Assembly (NCBI GenBank): GCA_024643365.1
Contig: JAHENC010000003.1
Span: 1-64,000, forward strand
Origin: Crocinitomicaceae bacterium
GTDB lineage: Bacteria; Bacteroidota; Bacteroidia; Flavobacteriales_D; Crocinitomicaceae
Length of the DNA: 64,000 nucleotides
Direction: 5' to 3'
Below are positions 27,990-35,514 of this stretch, in pieces (position 1 is the first letter of the stretch; the number at the start of each line of letters is the position of its first letter). Position numbers and translations under genes: made by a program. Below the pieces are notes generated by a model. That model saw nothing but the letters and a program-made list of their open reading frames with translations, was not told the DNA's origin and did not search any database.

Positions 27990-29135
27990 TCAAAAGATGT
28001 TGATTTGTTTCGTTGTTTTCACTCCATCTTGTTGCACACTAAAAACATAGGTTCCCGGTACGATCGATTGAACATCAATTTCATTTTCTCCAGAATTTAA
28101 CGGAATACGAAGCACCACCTTTCCGGTCAAATCAACCAATTCACCAACAGTATTTGGATCAAGGACTAGATTCATTTGAATGTGCAGAAAATCAGTTGTT
28201 GGATTCGGATAGACTTTCCACGAAATCAGATTTAATTCCTCTACACCCGAAGTATTAATCGTGGGGTTGTATTGCCAAAAATCATTCAAGTTAATCCCAT
28301 TCGTTCCGGTTCCAAAATACCCTCGGTCATGAATGGCGAACGCAACAGGGAACCTTCGATTCGTTCCAGGAAAAGCCAATTCCATTTGCCAAGTATTTGT
28401 TCCCGGATAGAAGGACCAAACTTGATCAGTTACCGTGCCTAAACCACCTACATAACCACAGGTTACGAATCCGCGTTGTAAGATGGAATATCCAGAACTT
28501 CCACCAGAACTTACTCCCGGAAATTCTGCCCGTTGGGTCCAAGTATTGTGAATTGGTTTGTACTCGAACAATTTATTCCCGGCTTTAACATAGCCACTTC
28601 CTTCAATAGCGAATGAGCAGGTCCAAGAGCCAAACGTAACGGGAGGAGTTGCTTTCAAACTCCAACTATTTGTGCTGGGGTCATATTCTGCCATTTGTTG
28701 TCCAACATAAACATATCCTTTGTTGTTTACTGAAAATCCTTGTGTATCTCCCGGGTTAAAAAAGGGACAAGGTGCAATTGGATTCCAACTATTTTCAACC
28801 GGATCAAATTTGAAAAACTCTCCGTTCAATGCCGATCCTCCACCTACACACGGTTGGTCATTCACAACAAAACTAGTTGCACCATGATTGTTCACTGGAT
28901 AATTTGCTTTTTGGGACCATGTATCAGATGATGGATCATATTCCCACCAATCTTTGTATGAAATATCCACACCCGTTCCATTAACGTGTCCTAGACCAAG
29001 GTATCCTTTATTTATGGAAGCACATCCAACAGCTCTGTGACGACCAACTCCTCCAAAGGATGATTTTTGGATCCAATACTGGGCTTGACTTCCTATTGCA
29101 ATTACGCAAAAAACAAGTGTTAATAGCAGCCTCAT
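27990..29135 (-). CDS. Secreted Kelch-repeat protein with T9SS sorting domain (copy 1)
   Basis: 381 residues. Signal peptide MRLLLTLVFCVIAIGSQAQ, Kelch-like blades (DTWSQKANYPVNNHGATSF, NTWTQRAEFPGVSSGGS), then a T9SS type A domain (residues ~308-381) with WKVYPNPTTDFLHIQM and VPGTYVFSVQQDGVKTTKQ. It is shorter than its two paralogues by about 20 residues. It overlaps the GEVED-type gene upstream by 4 nt. Confidence 0.9.
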   Translation of the reverse strand: MRLLLTLVFCVIAIGSQAQYWIQKSSFGGVGRHRAVGCASINKGYLGLGHVNGTGVDISYKDWWEYDPSSDTWSQKANYPVNNHGATSFVVNDQPCVGGGSALNGEFFKFDPVENSWNPIAPCPFFNPGDTQGFSVNNKGYVYVGQQMAEYDPSTNSWSLKATPPVTFGSWTCSFAIEGSGYVKAGNKLFEYKPIHNTWTQRAEFPGVSSGGSSGYSILQRGFVTCGYVGGLGTVTDQVWSFYPGTNTWQMELAFPGTNRRFPVAFAIHDRGYFGTGTNGINLNDFWQYNPTINTSGVEELNLISWKVYPNPTTDFLHIQMNLVLDPNTVGELVDLTGKVVLRIPLNSGENEIDVQSIVPGTYVFSVQQDGVKTTKQINIF

Positions 29136-30265
29136 TTCACTAAAATAATTTGTTGAGAAACTTGACCATCAAATGATCTTAAAAAGTAACTTCCAGCTTG
29201 AAAGTTATTTAAATCAATGTGTAATGACTCATCTGTATCGAATGAAGCTAATTCCGTTCCATTTACATGATATAGGGTAGCAATACCAATAGATTGATTC
29301 AAGCGTACACTTCCATTCGATGGATTTGGAAAAACACGTATAATAGCCGACTGTTCCTCTTCCAAGCCAACATAATCTGCATTGAGTGTCAAGGTATAAT
29401 TCCCCATTTCGCTCCCCCATCCTTCTACGATGATGTAAACAGATCCTAATCCAGCAGTTTCAAACGTTAACGCTGACTGACTACCACACTCCACAACATC
29501 GTCATTAAAAGCGATGACGTTTCCATTCAAATCCACTACACTTAAAAAAGTATCGAAAGATGCACCACACAAGGAAGCATGCACGGAGTGAATCAGCGGA
29601 TTTGGTGTGAATTTGTAATAAATATCTGGTGAAGGGTAAACGTAATTATTGTTTGAATAACAGATAGAATTATCTCTTGAGTCCGTAAATGGCAAGGCTG
29701 TAATATTTATTGGGTCATTGACATCGTCTCCGATAAAACCTGTGCAATCAATTCCATTTCCAATAGTAATTCCAAAGTCCATGACGGATCCCCACGTATA
29801 CGTTCCACACGGATTCAACGGTAAGGATCCTGCCTCTCGCTGCATTACACGCATGCGCGACGTACCGTTTTGTGCATTTGCTGGAACAGTAAAGTTGAAG
29901 GCAGAGATGGCTACCGGAGGTGTGCCGGTCCAAGTTCCAATAGATTCATACGAATCGAAGTTACCATTTTGGTCGAAGTCGATCCAAGCCTCTCCTGCCC
30001 CAGCATAATTTCCACCACAAGTCCCAAATTTAACATTCAGCACATAGGATCCTCCTGCGTTTAATGCAACAGATAAGGTCGTTAAATCCTGTACACCTAT
30101 TACAGCAGGACAACCAATAAAATTTATATTCCCGGCAGCGCCAGCGATTTGAACGAGTTCAACATTGGAGTCAACAGTGCTTGTTGGACCAACATTCGAG
30201 GTGCAATATTGACCGTATGCTATGGAAAAGAAACACAAGAAAATACTAAGTAACCCTTTAGTCAT
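29132..30265 (-). CDS. Secreted GEVED/PPC-like protein with T9SS sorting domain
   Basis: 377 residues. Signal peptide MTKGLLSIFLCFFSIAYGQ. Residues ~20-165 match the GEVED-type domain (GEAWIDFDQNGNFDSYESIG, and AQNGTSRMRVMQR). Residues ~185-300 resemble a pre-peptidase C-terminal (PPC)-type beta-sandwich (SPDIYYKFTPNP, ASFDTFLSVVDLNGN, GNYTLTLNA). The C-terminal ~70 residues are a T9SS type A domain (IRVFPNPSNGSVRLN, GSYFLRSFDGQVSQQI). No catalytic domain is present, so it is a binding or structural surface protein. It is the first gene of the five-gene secretome operon and has its own promoter. Confidence 0.88.
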   Translation of the reverse strand: MTKGLLSIFLCFFSIAYGQYCTSNVGPTSTVDSNVELVQIAGAAGNINFIGCPAVIGVQDLTTLSVALNAGGSYVLNVKFGTCGGNYAGAGEAWIDFDQNGNFDSYESIGTWTGTPPVAISAFNFTVPANAQNGTSRMRVMQREAGSLPLNPCGTYTWGSVMDFGITIGNGIDCTGFIGDDVNDPINITALPFTDSRDNSICYSNNNYVYPSPDIYYKFTPNPLIHSVHASLCGASFDTFLSVVDLNGNVIAFNDDVVECGSQSALTFETAGLGSVYIIVEGWGSEMGNYTLTLNADYVGLEEEQSAIIRVFPNPSNGSVRLNQSIGIATLYHVNGTELASFDTDESLHIDLNNFQAGSYFLRSFDGQVSQQIILVK

Positions 30266-30282
30266 GTAGTAGTAGATTTAAT

Positions 30283-30312
30283 CGAATGTACTAAAAATCC
30301 ACGAGTTAACAA
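30283..30312 (-). promoter_or_regulatory. Promoter TTG-N19-TACATTCG of the Kelch/GEVED operon
   Basis: TTG (30310-30312 on the minus strand) and TACATTCG (30283-30290) are exactly 19 nt apart; the -7 box has one mismatch. The ATG is at 30265, giving a leader of about 10 nt. The -33 end overlaps a small TTAAC/GTTAA inverted repeat. Confidence 0.55.
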
Positions 30313-30328
30313 AAAGTTAATATTAGTA

Positions 30329-30892
30329 TTACCGACCGTTCCAAGCAGTCATGGTCATGTCTAGGCCAACAAAGGAGAAGCTTTTGATAAATTCTGTAGC
30401 GGTTTGAACGCGCTCGGGTAGCGCTAATTGTTCGTCTTTGGACCATTCGCCCAAGACATAATCTGCTTGTCGGCCTTTGGAGAAGTCGTTTCCAACACCA
30501 AATCTCAATCGGGTATAATCAACTGTTTTGAGAACCGCTTGAATATCTTTTAAACCGTTGTGTCCACCATCGCTTCCTTTTCCTTTCATGCGAAGTTTAC
30601 CGAAAGGCAAAGCAATGTCATCCGTAATCACTAAAAGGTTTTTCTGCTCAATTTTTTCTGCTTGAAGCCAATAATTAACCGCTTTACCTGATAGATTCAT
30701 GAACGTAATCGGCTTAATCAGTATGATGGTTCTGCCTTTGAATTTGGCTTCCGCACGAAAAGCGGCTTTGTCAAGTGTAAAGGTCGCGCCTAACTCGCGT
30801 GCCATTTCGTCTACCACTTTGAAGCCGATATTGTGGCGTGTTTCTTCATACTCTTTCCCTGGATTTCCTAATCCGACAACTAAGTATTTCAT
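30329..30892 (-). CDS. pth: Peptidyl-tRNA hydrolase
   Basis: 187 residues, the normal length. It has the N-terminal signature VGLGNPGKEYEETRHNIGF with the catalytic His (HNIGF), the conserved Asn in KPITFMNLSGKAV and the GSDGGHNGLKDI and LRFGVGN motifs. It recycles peptidyl-tRNA dropped from ribosomes. It lies 3 nt downstream of an outer-membrane protein gene, so it is probably in the operon 32460 to 30329. Confidence 0.96.
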   Translation of the reverse strand: MKYLVVGLGNPGKEYEETRHNIGFKVVDEMARELGATFTLDKAAFRAEAKFKGRTIILIKPITFMNLSGKAVNYWLQAEKIEQKNLLVITDDIALPFGKLRMKGKGSDGGHNGLKDIQAVLKTVDYTRLRFGVGNDFSKGRQADYVLGEWSKDEQLALPERVQTATEFIKSFSFVGLDMTMTAWNGR

Positions 30893-30895
30893 GAC

Positions 30896-31765
30896 TTACC
30901 AATTTGGACATCCACCGCACTTGTCACCTTGATTCAGGTAGAACAACGCACCGATAACAATATTTCCTTCACTGTAAAGAAATACCTGTTTTGCATGGGA
31001 ATCGTAATCATTTGGTCTTGTTTTCACGCGAACTTGATCGATAAAACCTCCGGTTAGGTTCGTTTGAATAAAAACACGTCGAAAGAATTCAGCTCTTAGT
31101 CCTGCATGGGCTGAAACACCAAATCCGGATAAAGATACTGTTGCCACGTTTTTTTGTCCGGCGAATGTAAAGTCGTTAAAAGACAAGATTGGACCTGCAC
31201 CGAAGCCCCAGAGTGTCGTTAAGGCAAAGCGAGCCTTGTCGGATTGATATACTTTAAAAACATTTGATAAATCAGCATGAATGTAATTTATTCCATTTGT
31301 GTTTTCGTAATGAAAAGTATTTGAATTCGTCACAACCGGTTCATTGTTATACGTACCAGACCAATTCGTTACAGGGTCGATTCCTGGATTGATTTTTCCA
31401 CTTAATAAATAGGTTGGTCCAGCTTTCATCACATACTTCATGTGGTCGTAGCCCAAAGTAATTGCCCAATTTTTCTTGATGTTGTATCCAATTCGAAAGT
31501 TAAATTGCGGTACCGTGAAATCAGTTAAGCTCACATAGGTTTTAATATCTTCAGATGGACGATCTTTCGCTTGAACTCCTTTCAACGTAAAGTCATATCC
31601 TGGGCCAATGAAGCGCAAATTACTTTTGGAATAAGCACTTCTATTATATCCCCAATAAAAGAACATGGCACCTTTGGCTGTTGAACGTTTGTTATTTTTG
31701 GAAGGTTGTTGAGCGATTGAACTGAATCCTAATAGCAGGAGACAAATTAGAACGTATTTTTTCAT
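30896..31765 (-). CDS. Outer-membrane beta-barrel protein
   Basis: 289 residues. Signal peptide MKKYVLICLLLLGFSSIAQQ, then alternating aromatic strands (FFYWGYNRSAYSKSNLRF, NFRIGYNIKKNWAITLGYDH, AGLRAEFFRRVFIQTNLTGG) typical of small Bacteroidota barrels. Unusually it ends with KCGGCPNW, a CxxC tail and not a clean C-terminal Phe strand. Ligand and role are unknown. The start overlaps the lipoprotein gene upstream by 4 nt. Confidence 0.78.
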   Translation of the reverse strand: MKKYVLICLLLLGFSSIAQQPSKNNKRSTAKGAMFFYWGYNRSAYSKSNLRFIGPGYDFTLKGVQAKDRPSEDIKTYVSLTDFTVPQFNFRIGYNIKKNWAITLGYDHMKYVMKAGPTYLLSGKINPGIDPVTNWSGTYNNEPVVTNSNTFHYENTNGINYIHADLSNVFKVYQSDKARFALTTLWGFGAGPILSFNDFTFAGQKNVATVSLSGFGVSAHAGLRAEFFRRVFIQTNLTGGFIDQVRVKTRPNDYDSHAKQVFLYSEGNIVIGALFYLNQGDKCGGCPNW

Positions 31766-32460
31766 CGTGTTATCATTTTAATCCATTCTTCTTGACTTAA
31801 TACTTGTTCAAGACGATAGTGAACTTTTTTATTGAGGCTGTGCCATTCCACAAGGCCAAATCCTTCAGAAAAATAACTGATTCGCTGGATACTTTTGGAA
31901 TTTTCTTTTCGGGTGAATGGGTTGAGAACTGTTAATCTCATATCGTCAGAAAAAACAAGTGTTTCTACCTCATCCTCCATTACCAGGTGAGCAGTTTTTC
32001 TCTTATGCTGTCTTTTCACTTCACTCAGTAGCACAGTTGAATCCACCACTCCTCTAAATTTTGCTGCAAACCATGTTTTTTCCTTTAGATTCATCGGGAA
32101 AAGTTTGTCTTTGTACAAAAGTGTTTTTTCTTTTTCTTGGTTGACATCTACTACCATATAATCCTGTAAATTCAAGGAATCCACATTGTAATTATAGGCC
32201 TCTCGAATTCTTCCGTCACTAGCGTAAACTTCAACAATTAAGTGTTCTCCTGCTTGATCTTTCAGTGCATAAATCCGGTGAAATTCCTCTTCAAGTCCAC
32301 CTGCAACGTCGCGGTACAAGTAAATCTTTGGAATAGTATCAACGGGATAAAAATACGCTGCATTTGGATTTTTTGAAACGAAGCCATTGGAATCATTACA
32401 TGAAGTGAAACCGATGATTAGGTATGAAAAAAGCAGTATAAAAACACCGAAGCGCATCAT
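31762..32460 (-). CDS. Hypothetical lipoprotein
   Basis: 232 residues. The N-terminal segment MMRFGVFILLFSYLIIGFTSC ends in a lipobox (GFTSC, Cys at 21). The mature part is beta-rich and charged, with no recognised domain. The start codon overlaps the stop of the pseudouridine synthase gene by 1 nt (TAATG), and its end overlaps the outer-membrane protein gene by 4 nt, so a lipoprotein-barrel partnership is plausible but unproven. Confidence 0.78.
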   Translation of the reverse strand: MMRFGVFILLFSYLIIGFTSCNDSNGFVSKNPNAAYFYPVDTIPKIYLYRDVAGGLEEEFHRIYALKDQAGEHLIVEVYASDGRIREAYNYNVDSLNLQDYMVVDVNQEKEKTLLYKDKLFPMNLKEKTWFAAKFRGVVDSTVLLSEVKRQHKRKTAHLVMEDEVETLVFSDDMRLTVLNPFTRKENSKSIQRISYFSEGFGLVEWHSLNKKVHYRLEQVLSQEEWIKMITR

Positions 32461-33398
32461 TATTTTGTCATTTTAAGGAAAGAAACTTCTTGTTCTGTTA
32501 AATGTCTATAAAATCCACGAGGGAGATCTTTCTTTGTTAATCCGGCAAATTGAACACGGTCTAATTTTACCACGACATAGCCCATCGCTTCAAAAAGACG
32601 ACGAACAATTCTGTTTTTACCGGAATGTATTTCCACGCCTACCTCAGTAGAGTTTCCATTTTCAATGTATGAAACCTCATCTACGCGAGCTTTACCATCC
32701 TCCAAATCTACACCACGCATCAATTTTTCCATATCCTCTTTGGTTACGGATTTATTCAATTCTACGTGATAAATCTTTTTAGCTTGGTAACGTGGATGCG
32801 TCAATTTCTTTGCCATATCGCCATCGTTGGTAAACAAGAGTAATCCTGTAGTTTCACGGTCTAAACGTCCAACAGGATAAATTCGTTCTCGACATGCTTT
32901 TTTCACCAAGGTCATCACTGTTTTTCTACCTCTTGGATCATCCATCGTTGTGATGAATCCCTTGGGTTTATTCAATAAGACGTAACGTTTTGTTTCGGCG
33001 TTGATTGTTTCTCCGTCGTATTGGATTACATCTTCCGGAGCAATTTTATAGCCTAATTCCGTGACAATTTTTCCGTTCACGGAAACGACACCTGTTTGAA
33101 TGAGGACATCAGCCTCTCTTCTTGAACAAATTCCTGCGTTTGACAAATATTTATTTAATCGAACTTGATCTTCATTAAAAGAAGGTAAAGGATCACCTTT
33201 TTTTACTTTGATTTTATAGTCAATGTATTTTCGTTTGTCACGGTCTGTGACTGTTTTTTTATCCGTTGGACCCTTTTTATCCGTTGGTCCTTTTTTGTCT
33301 GTTGCTGGTCGTTTGGATGCAACGGGCTTTCTTCCAGCCGCAGCCGGACGTTTATCCGTTGATTGATTTCCTCTCGATGTTCCGCGTGTATTTCTCAT
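32460..33398 (-). CDS. rluB: RluB/RsuA-family 23S rRNA pseudouridine synthase
   Basis: 312 residues. Residues 1-~65 are a Lys/Arg/Thr/Pro-rich tail with tandem KKGPTD units; residues ~75-130 form an S4 RNA-binding domain (VRLNKYLSNAGICSRREAD); the catalytic domain has the family motif GRLDRETTGLLLFTNDG, whose Asp attacks uridine. HSGKNRIVRRLFEAMGY closes the fold. It would modify a large-subunit rRNA uridine (U2605 in E. coli RluB); the choice of RluB over RluE/RluF is by length and S4 presence. A perfect TATCTTTG box lies 8 nt before the ATG. Confidence 0.92.
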   Translation of the reverse strand: MRNTRGTSRGNQSTDKRPAAAGRKPVASKRPATDKKGPTDKKGPTDKKTVTDRDKRKYIDYKIKVKKGDPLPSFNEDQVRLNKYLSNAGICSRREADVLIQTGVVSVNGKIVTELGYKIAPEDVIQYDGETINAETKRYVLLNKPKGFITTMDDPRGRKTVMTLVKKACRERIYPVGRLDRETTGLLLFTNDGDMAKKLTHPRYQAKKIYHVELNKSVTKEDMEKLMRGVDLEDGKARVDEVSYIENGNSTEVGVEIHSGKNRIVRRLFEAMGYVVVKLDRVQFAGLTKKDLPRGFYRHLTEQEVSFLKMTK

Positions 33399-33406
33399 AA
33401 TTCAAG

Positions 33407-33414
33407 CAAAGATA
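33407..33414 (-). promoter_or_regulatory. -7 element TATCTTTG of the pseudouridine synthase operon
   Basis: Perfect TAnnTTTG motif, 8 nt before the ATG at 33398; no clear -33 TTG. Confidence 0.45.
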
Positions 33415-33441
33415 GAGAAAAGTGTTCGGTATTCCTTTAAA

Positions 33442-34101
33442 TCACTCTTTTTGCAGGCGTTTGATATCAGAAATGAGCTGATTTACTTCCTTTTCTGAGG
33501 TTCCATCATAATAACCGCGAATTCTGAGCTGTTTATCTACAAGAACAAAGTTATTTGTATGAATAAAATCACTTCCTGCATCACCCAAGTTTTGAGCCTC
33601 CGCAGGTTTTAGCACAAAGAAGGATTTTCTCGCTAGCGCGTATAAGTCTGCTTTTTTACCCGTTAAAAAGTGCCATTTTCCCGGATTAGCTTGATGACTC
33701 GTTGCATATTTCTTCATTTGCTCAACATCATCCGTTTCCGGATCAACCGTAAAACTAAAAATCCGAACATCCTGGTCATTTTTGAACGATGCATCTACGC
33801 GTTGCATTTGTCTGTTCATGATTGGACAAATGCTTTTACACGTGGTGAAAAAATATTCCACAACAGCAATTTTCCCCTTCATATCCGCCGTTGAAATTAA
33901 CTGAGAATTTTGATTTTGAAAAGAAAATGAACCGATGTGGTGTCCAAACCCTAATCGGAGCATTTCAGGATCAACCATTTCTTCGTTTACATCAATCGGA
34001 TTGATAATTGGTAATGCCTTTTCTTTTTTCGAACTTGTGAAATAGTAGGCAATAGGAATACAAACAAGTAAAAGTAAGCCTAAAAAGAATATTCGTTTCA
34101 T
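33442..34101 (-). CDS. SCO1/SenC copper chaperone-like protein
   Basis: 219 residues from the ATG at 34101; the longer frame would overlap the kinase gene by 32 nt. An N-terminal membrane anchor (residues 3-20) precedes a thioredoxin-like domain. The copper/thiol motif CKSICPIMNRQM (CxxxCP) and the distal His in FIHTNNF are both intact, as needed for copper delivery to the CuA site of cytochrome c oxidase. No oxidase genes are nearby. A TAACTTTG box sits 5 nt before the ATG and overlaps the stop codon of the upstream gene. Confidence 0.92.
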   Translation of the reverse strand: MKRIFFLGLLLLVCIPIAYYFTSSKKEKALPIINPIDVNEEMVDPEMLRLGFGHHIGSFSFQNQNSQLISTADMKGKIAVVEYFFTTCKSICPIMNRQMQRVDASFKNDQDVRIFSFTVDPETDDVEQMKKYATSHQANPGKWHFLTGKKADLYALARKSFFVLKPAEAQNLGDAGSDFIHTNNFVLVDKQLRIRGYYDGTSEKEVNQLISDIKRLQKE

Positions 34102-34106
34102 ACCAA

Positions 34107-34114
34107 CAAAGTTA
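34107..34114 (-). promoter_or_regulatory. -7 element TAACTTTG of the SCO1 gene
   Basis: Perfect TAnnTTTG, 5 nt before the ATG. Its first three bases are also the TAA stop of the kinase gene. The surrounding 17 nt match the galE start exactly. Confidence 0.5.
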
Positions 34115-34609
34115 TGGTTTTTGCAGGATCTCGAGTGTGACATTGACTACTTTTTGTCGATCTAGTAAAGTACCTTTCAGCACCGTAAATGGACGCTTCA
34201 TTTTTTTTAATTCCGCCTCGTAAAGCTCAAATAATTCTTGACGATTGGAAGGGTTTTCCCTCAAAGGGTCTTGTTCCCAAGGAATATCTGGAGCACAAAG
34301 GAAGTAATGATCAAAGAATTGTTTTTCATAGGCCTCACGAATAAACGTTGATACCATTTGATAGCGGTATTCTGACCATATTTTCAAGACTGTCATTTCT
34401 GTGTCTGCAACGAAATGATCTCCTTTCGACAGCCAATCCGCAAGTTGACCAATGGTGATTTCATCTAGGTCATTCCTTACGTATTCGACTTTATCTTGCA
34501 GGTAATCCCGAGCAAATTCCGAACTTAAAGGAAGACGAAACTGAAGCGCGCACCATTTCGCCATTGTTGATTTACCGCAAGATTCTGGTCCAGTGAAAGC
34601 GATTCTCAT
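34112..34609 (-). CDS. NadR-type P-loop kinase (probable nicotinamide riboside kinase)
   Basis: 165 residues from the ATG at 34609, which overlaps the pnuC stop (ATGA, 4 nt). The Walker A is GPESCGKST at residues ~6-14, followed by SSEFARDYL and the acidic VADTEMTVLKIW, as in the ribosylnicotinamide kinase domain of NadR. The NMN adenylyltransferase and HTH domains of full NadR are absent. Next to PnuC, the likely job is phosphorylating imported nicotinamide riboside to NMN; this is context-based. A generic AAA kinase is the alternative. Confidence 0.85.
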   Translation of the reverse strand: MRIAFTGPESCGKSTMAKWCALQFRLPLSSEFARDYLQDKVEYVRNDLDEITIGQLADWLSKGDHFVADTEMTVLKIWSEYRYQMVSTFIREAYEKQFFDHYFLCAPDIPWEQDPLRENPSNRQELFELYEAELKKMKRPFTVLKGTLLDRQKVVNVTLEILQKP

Positions 34610-35178
34610 GATGCAACCGGTTTTTTGTACCATTCACGTAATCCATAAATTCCAAGTAGGAAATAGGCGACATAGAGGATTGTTGTAGCATACAACGCGG
34701 CATTCCAATACAGAACGACACAAGCCAAGTTAATAAATAACCAATAAATCCAATTTGATTTTTCCTTGAGGGTACTAAGAATTGTTGCAAACAAGGAGAA
34801 TAATGCAATAAACACATCCCATAAAACGGTTTCATTTTGAGACATTTCCTGAAACGTGCCTATAGTTAACCAAGCGACACACGTTCCGATTAAAAGGATG
34901 GTTGGTATCATAAATAAGTGTCTGCTTAATTTCCAAGAGACCAAAGTAATCTCCTCTTCCTTATTCCAGGACCAAAAGGCGAAAATACTTAATAGGACAT
35001 ACGCTACTGAAAGAATAGACTGCGCCGGTAAATTGGAACGATAAAAAACAAATATATAAATGAAAGAACTCACTCCACCGGATAACCAGGCCCATTTGTT
35101 TTTTTTTGCCACTAGAAAAAGGTATCCAGCGCCGCTTGCCGACGCTGTCCATTCCAGAAACAGATCTATATTTCCCAT
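34606..35178 (-). CDS. pnuC: Nicotinamide riboside transporter PnuC
   Basis: 190 residues with about seven hydrophobic segments. The PnuC-type pattern of Trp-rich helices is visible (SNWIYWLFINLACVVLYW, YGLREWYKK). It mediates facilitated uptake of nicotinamide riboside, trapped by phosphorylation, which the downstream overlapping kinase could provide. The start immediately follows the DUF6150 gene stop (adjacent bases), so the three genes form one unit. Some PnuC homologues carry thiamine instead; no thiamine riboswitch is visible here. Confidence 0.9.
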   Translation of the reverse strand: MGNIDLFLEWTASASGAGYLFLVAKKNKWAWLSGGVSSFIYIFVFYRSNLPAQSILSVAYVLLSIFAFWSWNKEEEITLVSWKLSRHLFMIPTILLIGTCVAWLTIGTFQEMSQNETVLWDVFIALFSLFATILSTLKEKSNWIYWLFINLACVVLYWNAALYATTILYVAYFLLGIYGLREWYKKPVAS

Positions 35179-35475
35179 TTAATACAAAAGTTGCTTTTTA
35201 GCAGCATTTCTCCATCCGGCTTGATTTTCGTACTCAACAAAGAATATTTTTAGGTCCGCTTGATTTTCATATTGCGTAAAAAACCATTTGCCATTATTAT
35301 CACCTGCCTGATTTTCGTATTTTACCTTGAACACTTTCAGATCTGCTTGGTTTTCATATTTCACCACGTACACCTTTACATCCGCTTGGTTGGCGTAATT
35401 AACAGAGAAAACTTTTTGGGAAAATGAATGTTGAAACAACAGCATAAACAAGGAGGTGAAAAAGAATTTTTTCAT
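35179..35475 (-). CDS. DUF6150-type short-repeat secreted protein
   Basis: 98 residues from the ATG at 35475; an upstream TTG is disfavoured. Signal peptide MKKFFFTSLFMLLFQHSFSQ, then the mature protein is almost only a 12-13-residue repeat of the type KVYVVKYENQADL (about six copies: YANQAD, YENQAD, YENQAG, YENQAD, YENQAG), resembling the DUF6150 family. Alternating hydrophobic residues suggest a small beta structure. Function unknown. It heads the pnuC-kinase unit. Confidence 0.82.
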   Translation of the reverse strand: MKKFFFTSLFMLLFQHSFSQKVFSVNYANQADVKVYVVKYENQADLKVFKVKYENQAGDNNGKWFFTQYENQADLKIFFVEYENQAGWRNAAKKQLLY

Positions 35476-35487
35476 GAGGTTTTTTAT

Positions 35488-35495
35488 CAAAAATA
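35488..35495 (-). promoter_or_regulatory. -7 element TATTTTTG upstream of the DUF6150-pnuC unit
   Basis: Perfect TAnnTTTG, 12 nt before the ATG at 35475, in the 39-nt gap after porZ. No TTG at ideal spacing. Confidence 0.4.
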
Positions 35496-35514
35496 AGGAT
35501 GTTTTGGAATAACT

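Noticed and set aside
30300-30325. Small TTAAC-AAAAA-GTTAA inverted repeat considered as a terminator
   Set aside because: The arms are only 5 bp and AT-rich and there is no T-run; it overlaps the -33 region of the Kelch operon promoter instead.
34102-34143. Longer N-terminus for the SCO1 protein
   Set aside because: It would overlap the kinase gene by 32 nt and place a polar stretch before the membrane anchor; the ATG at 34101 is preceded by a -7 box.
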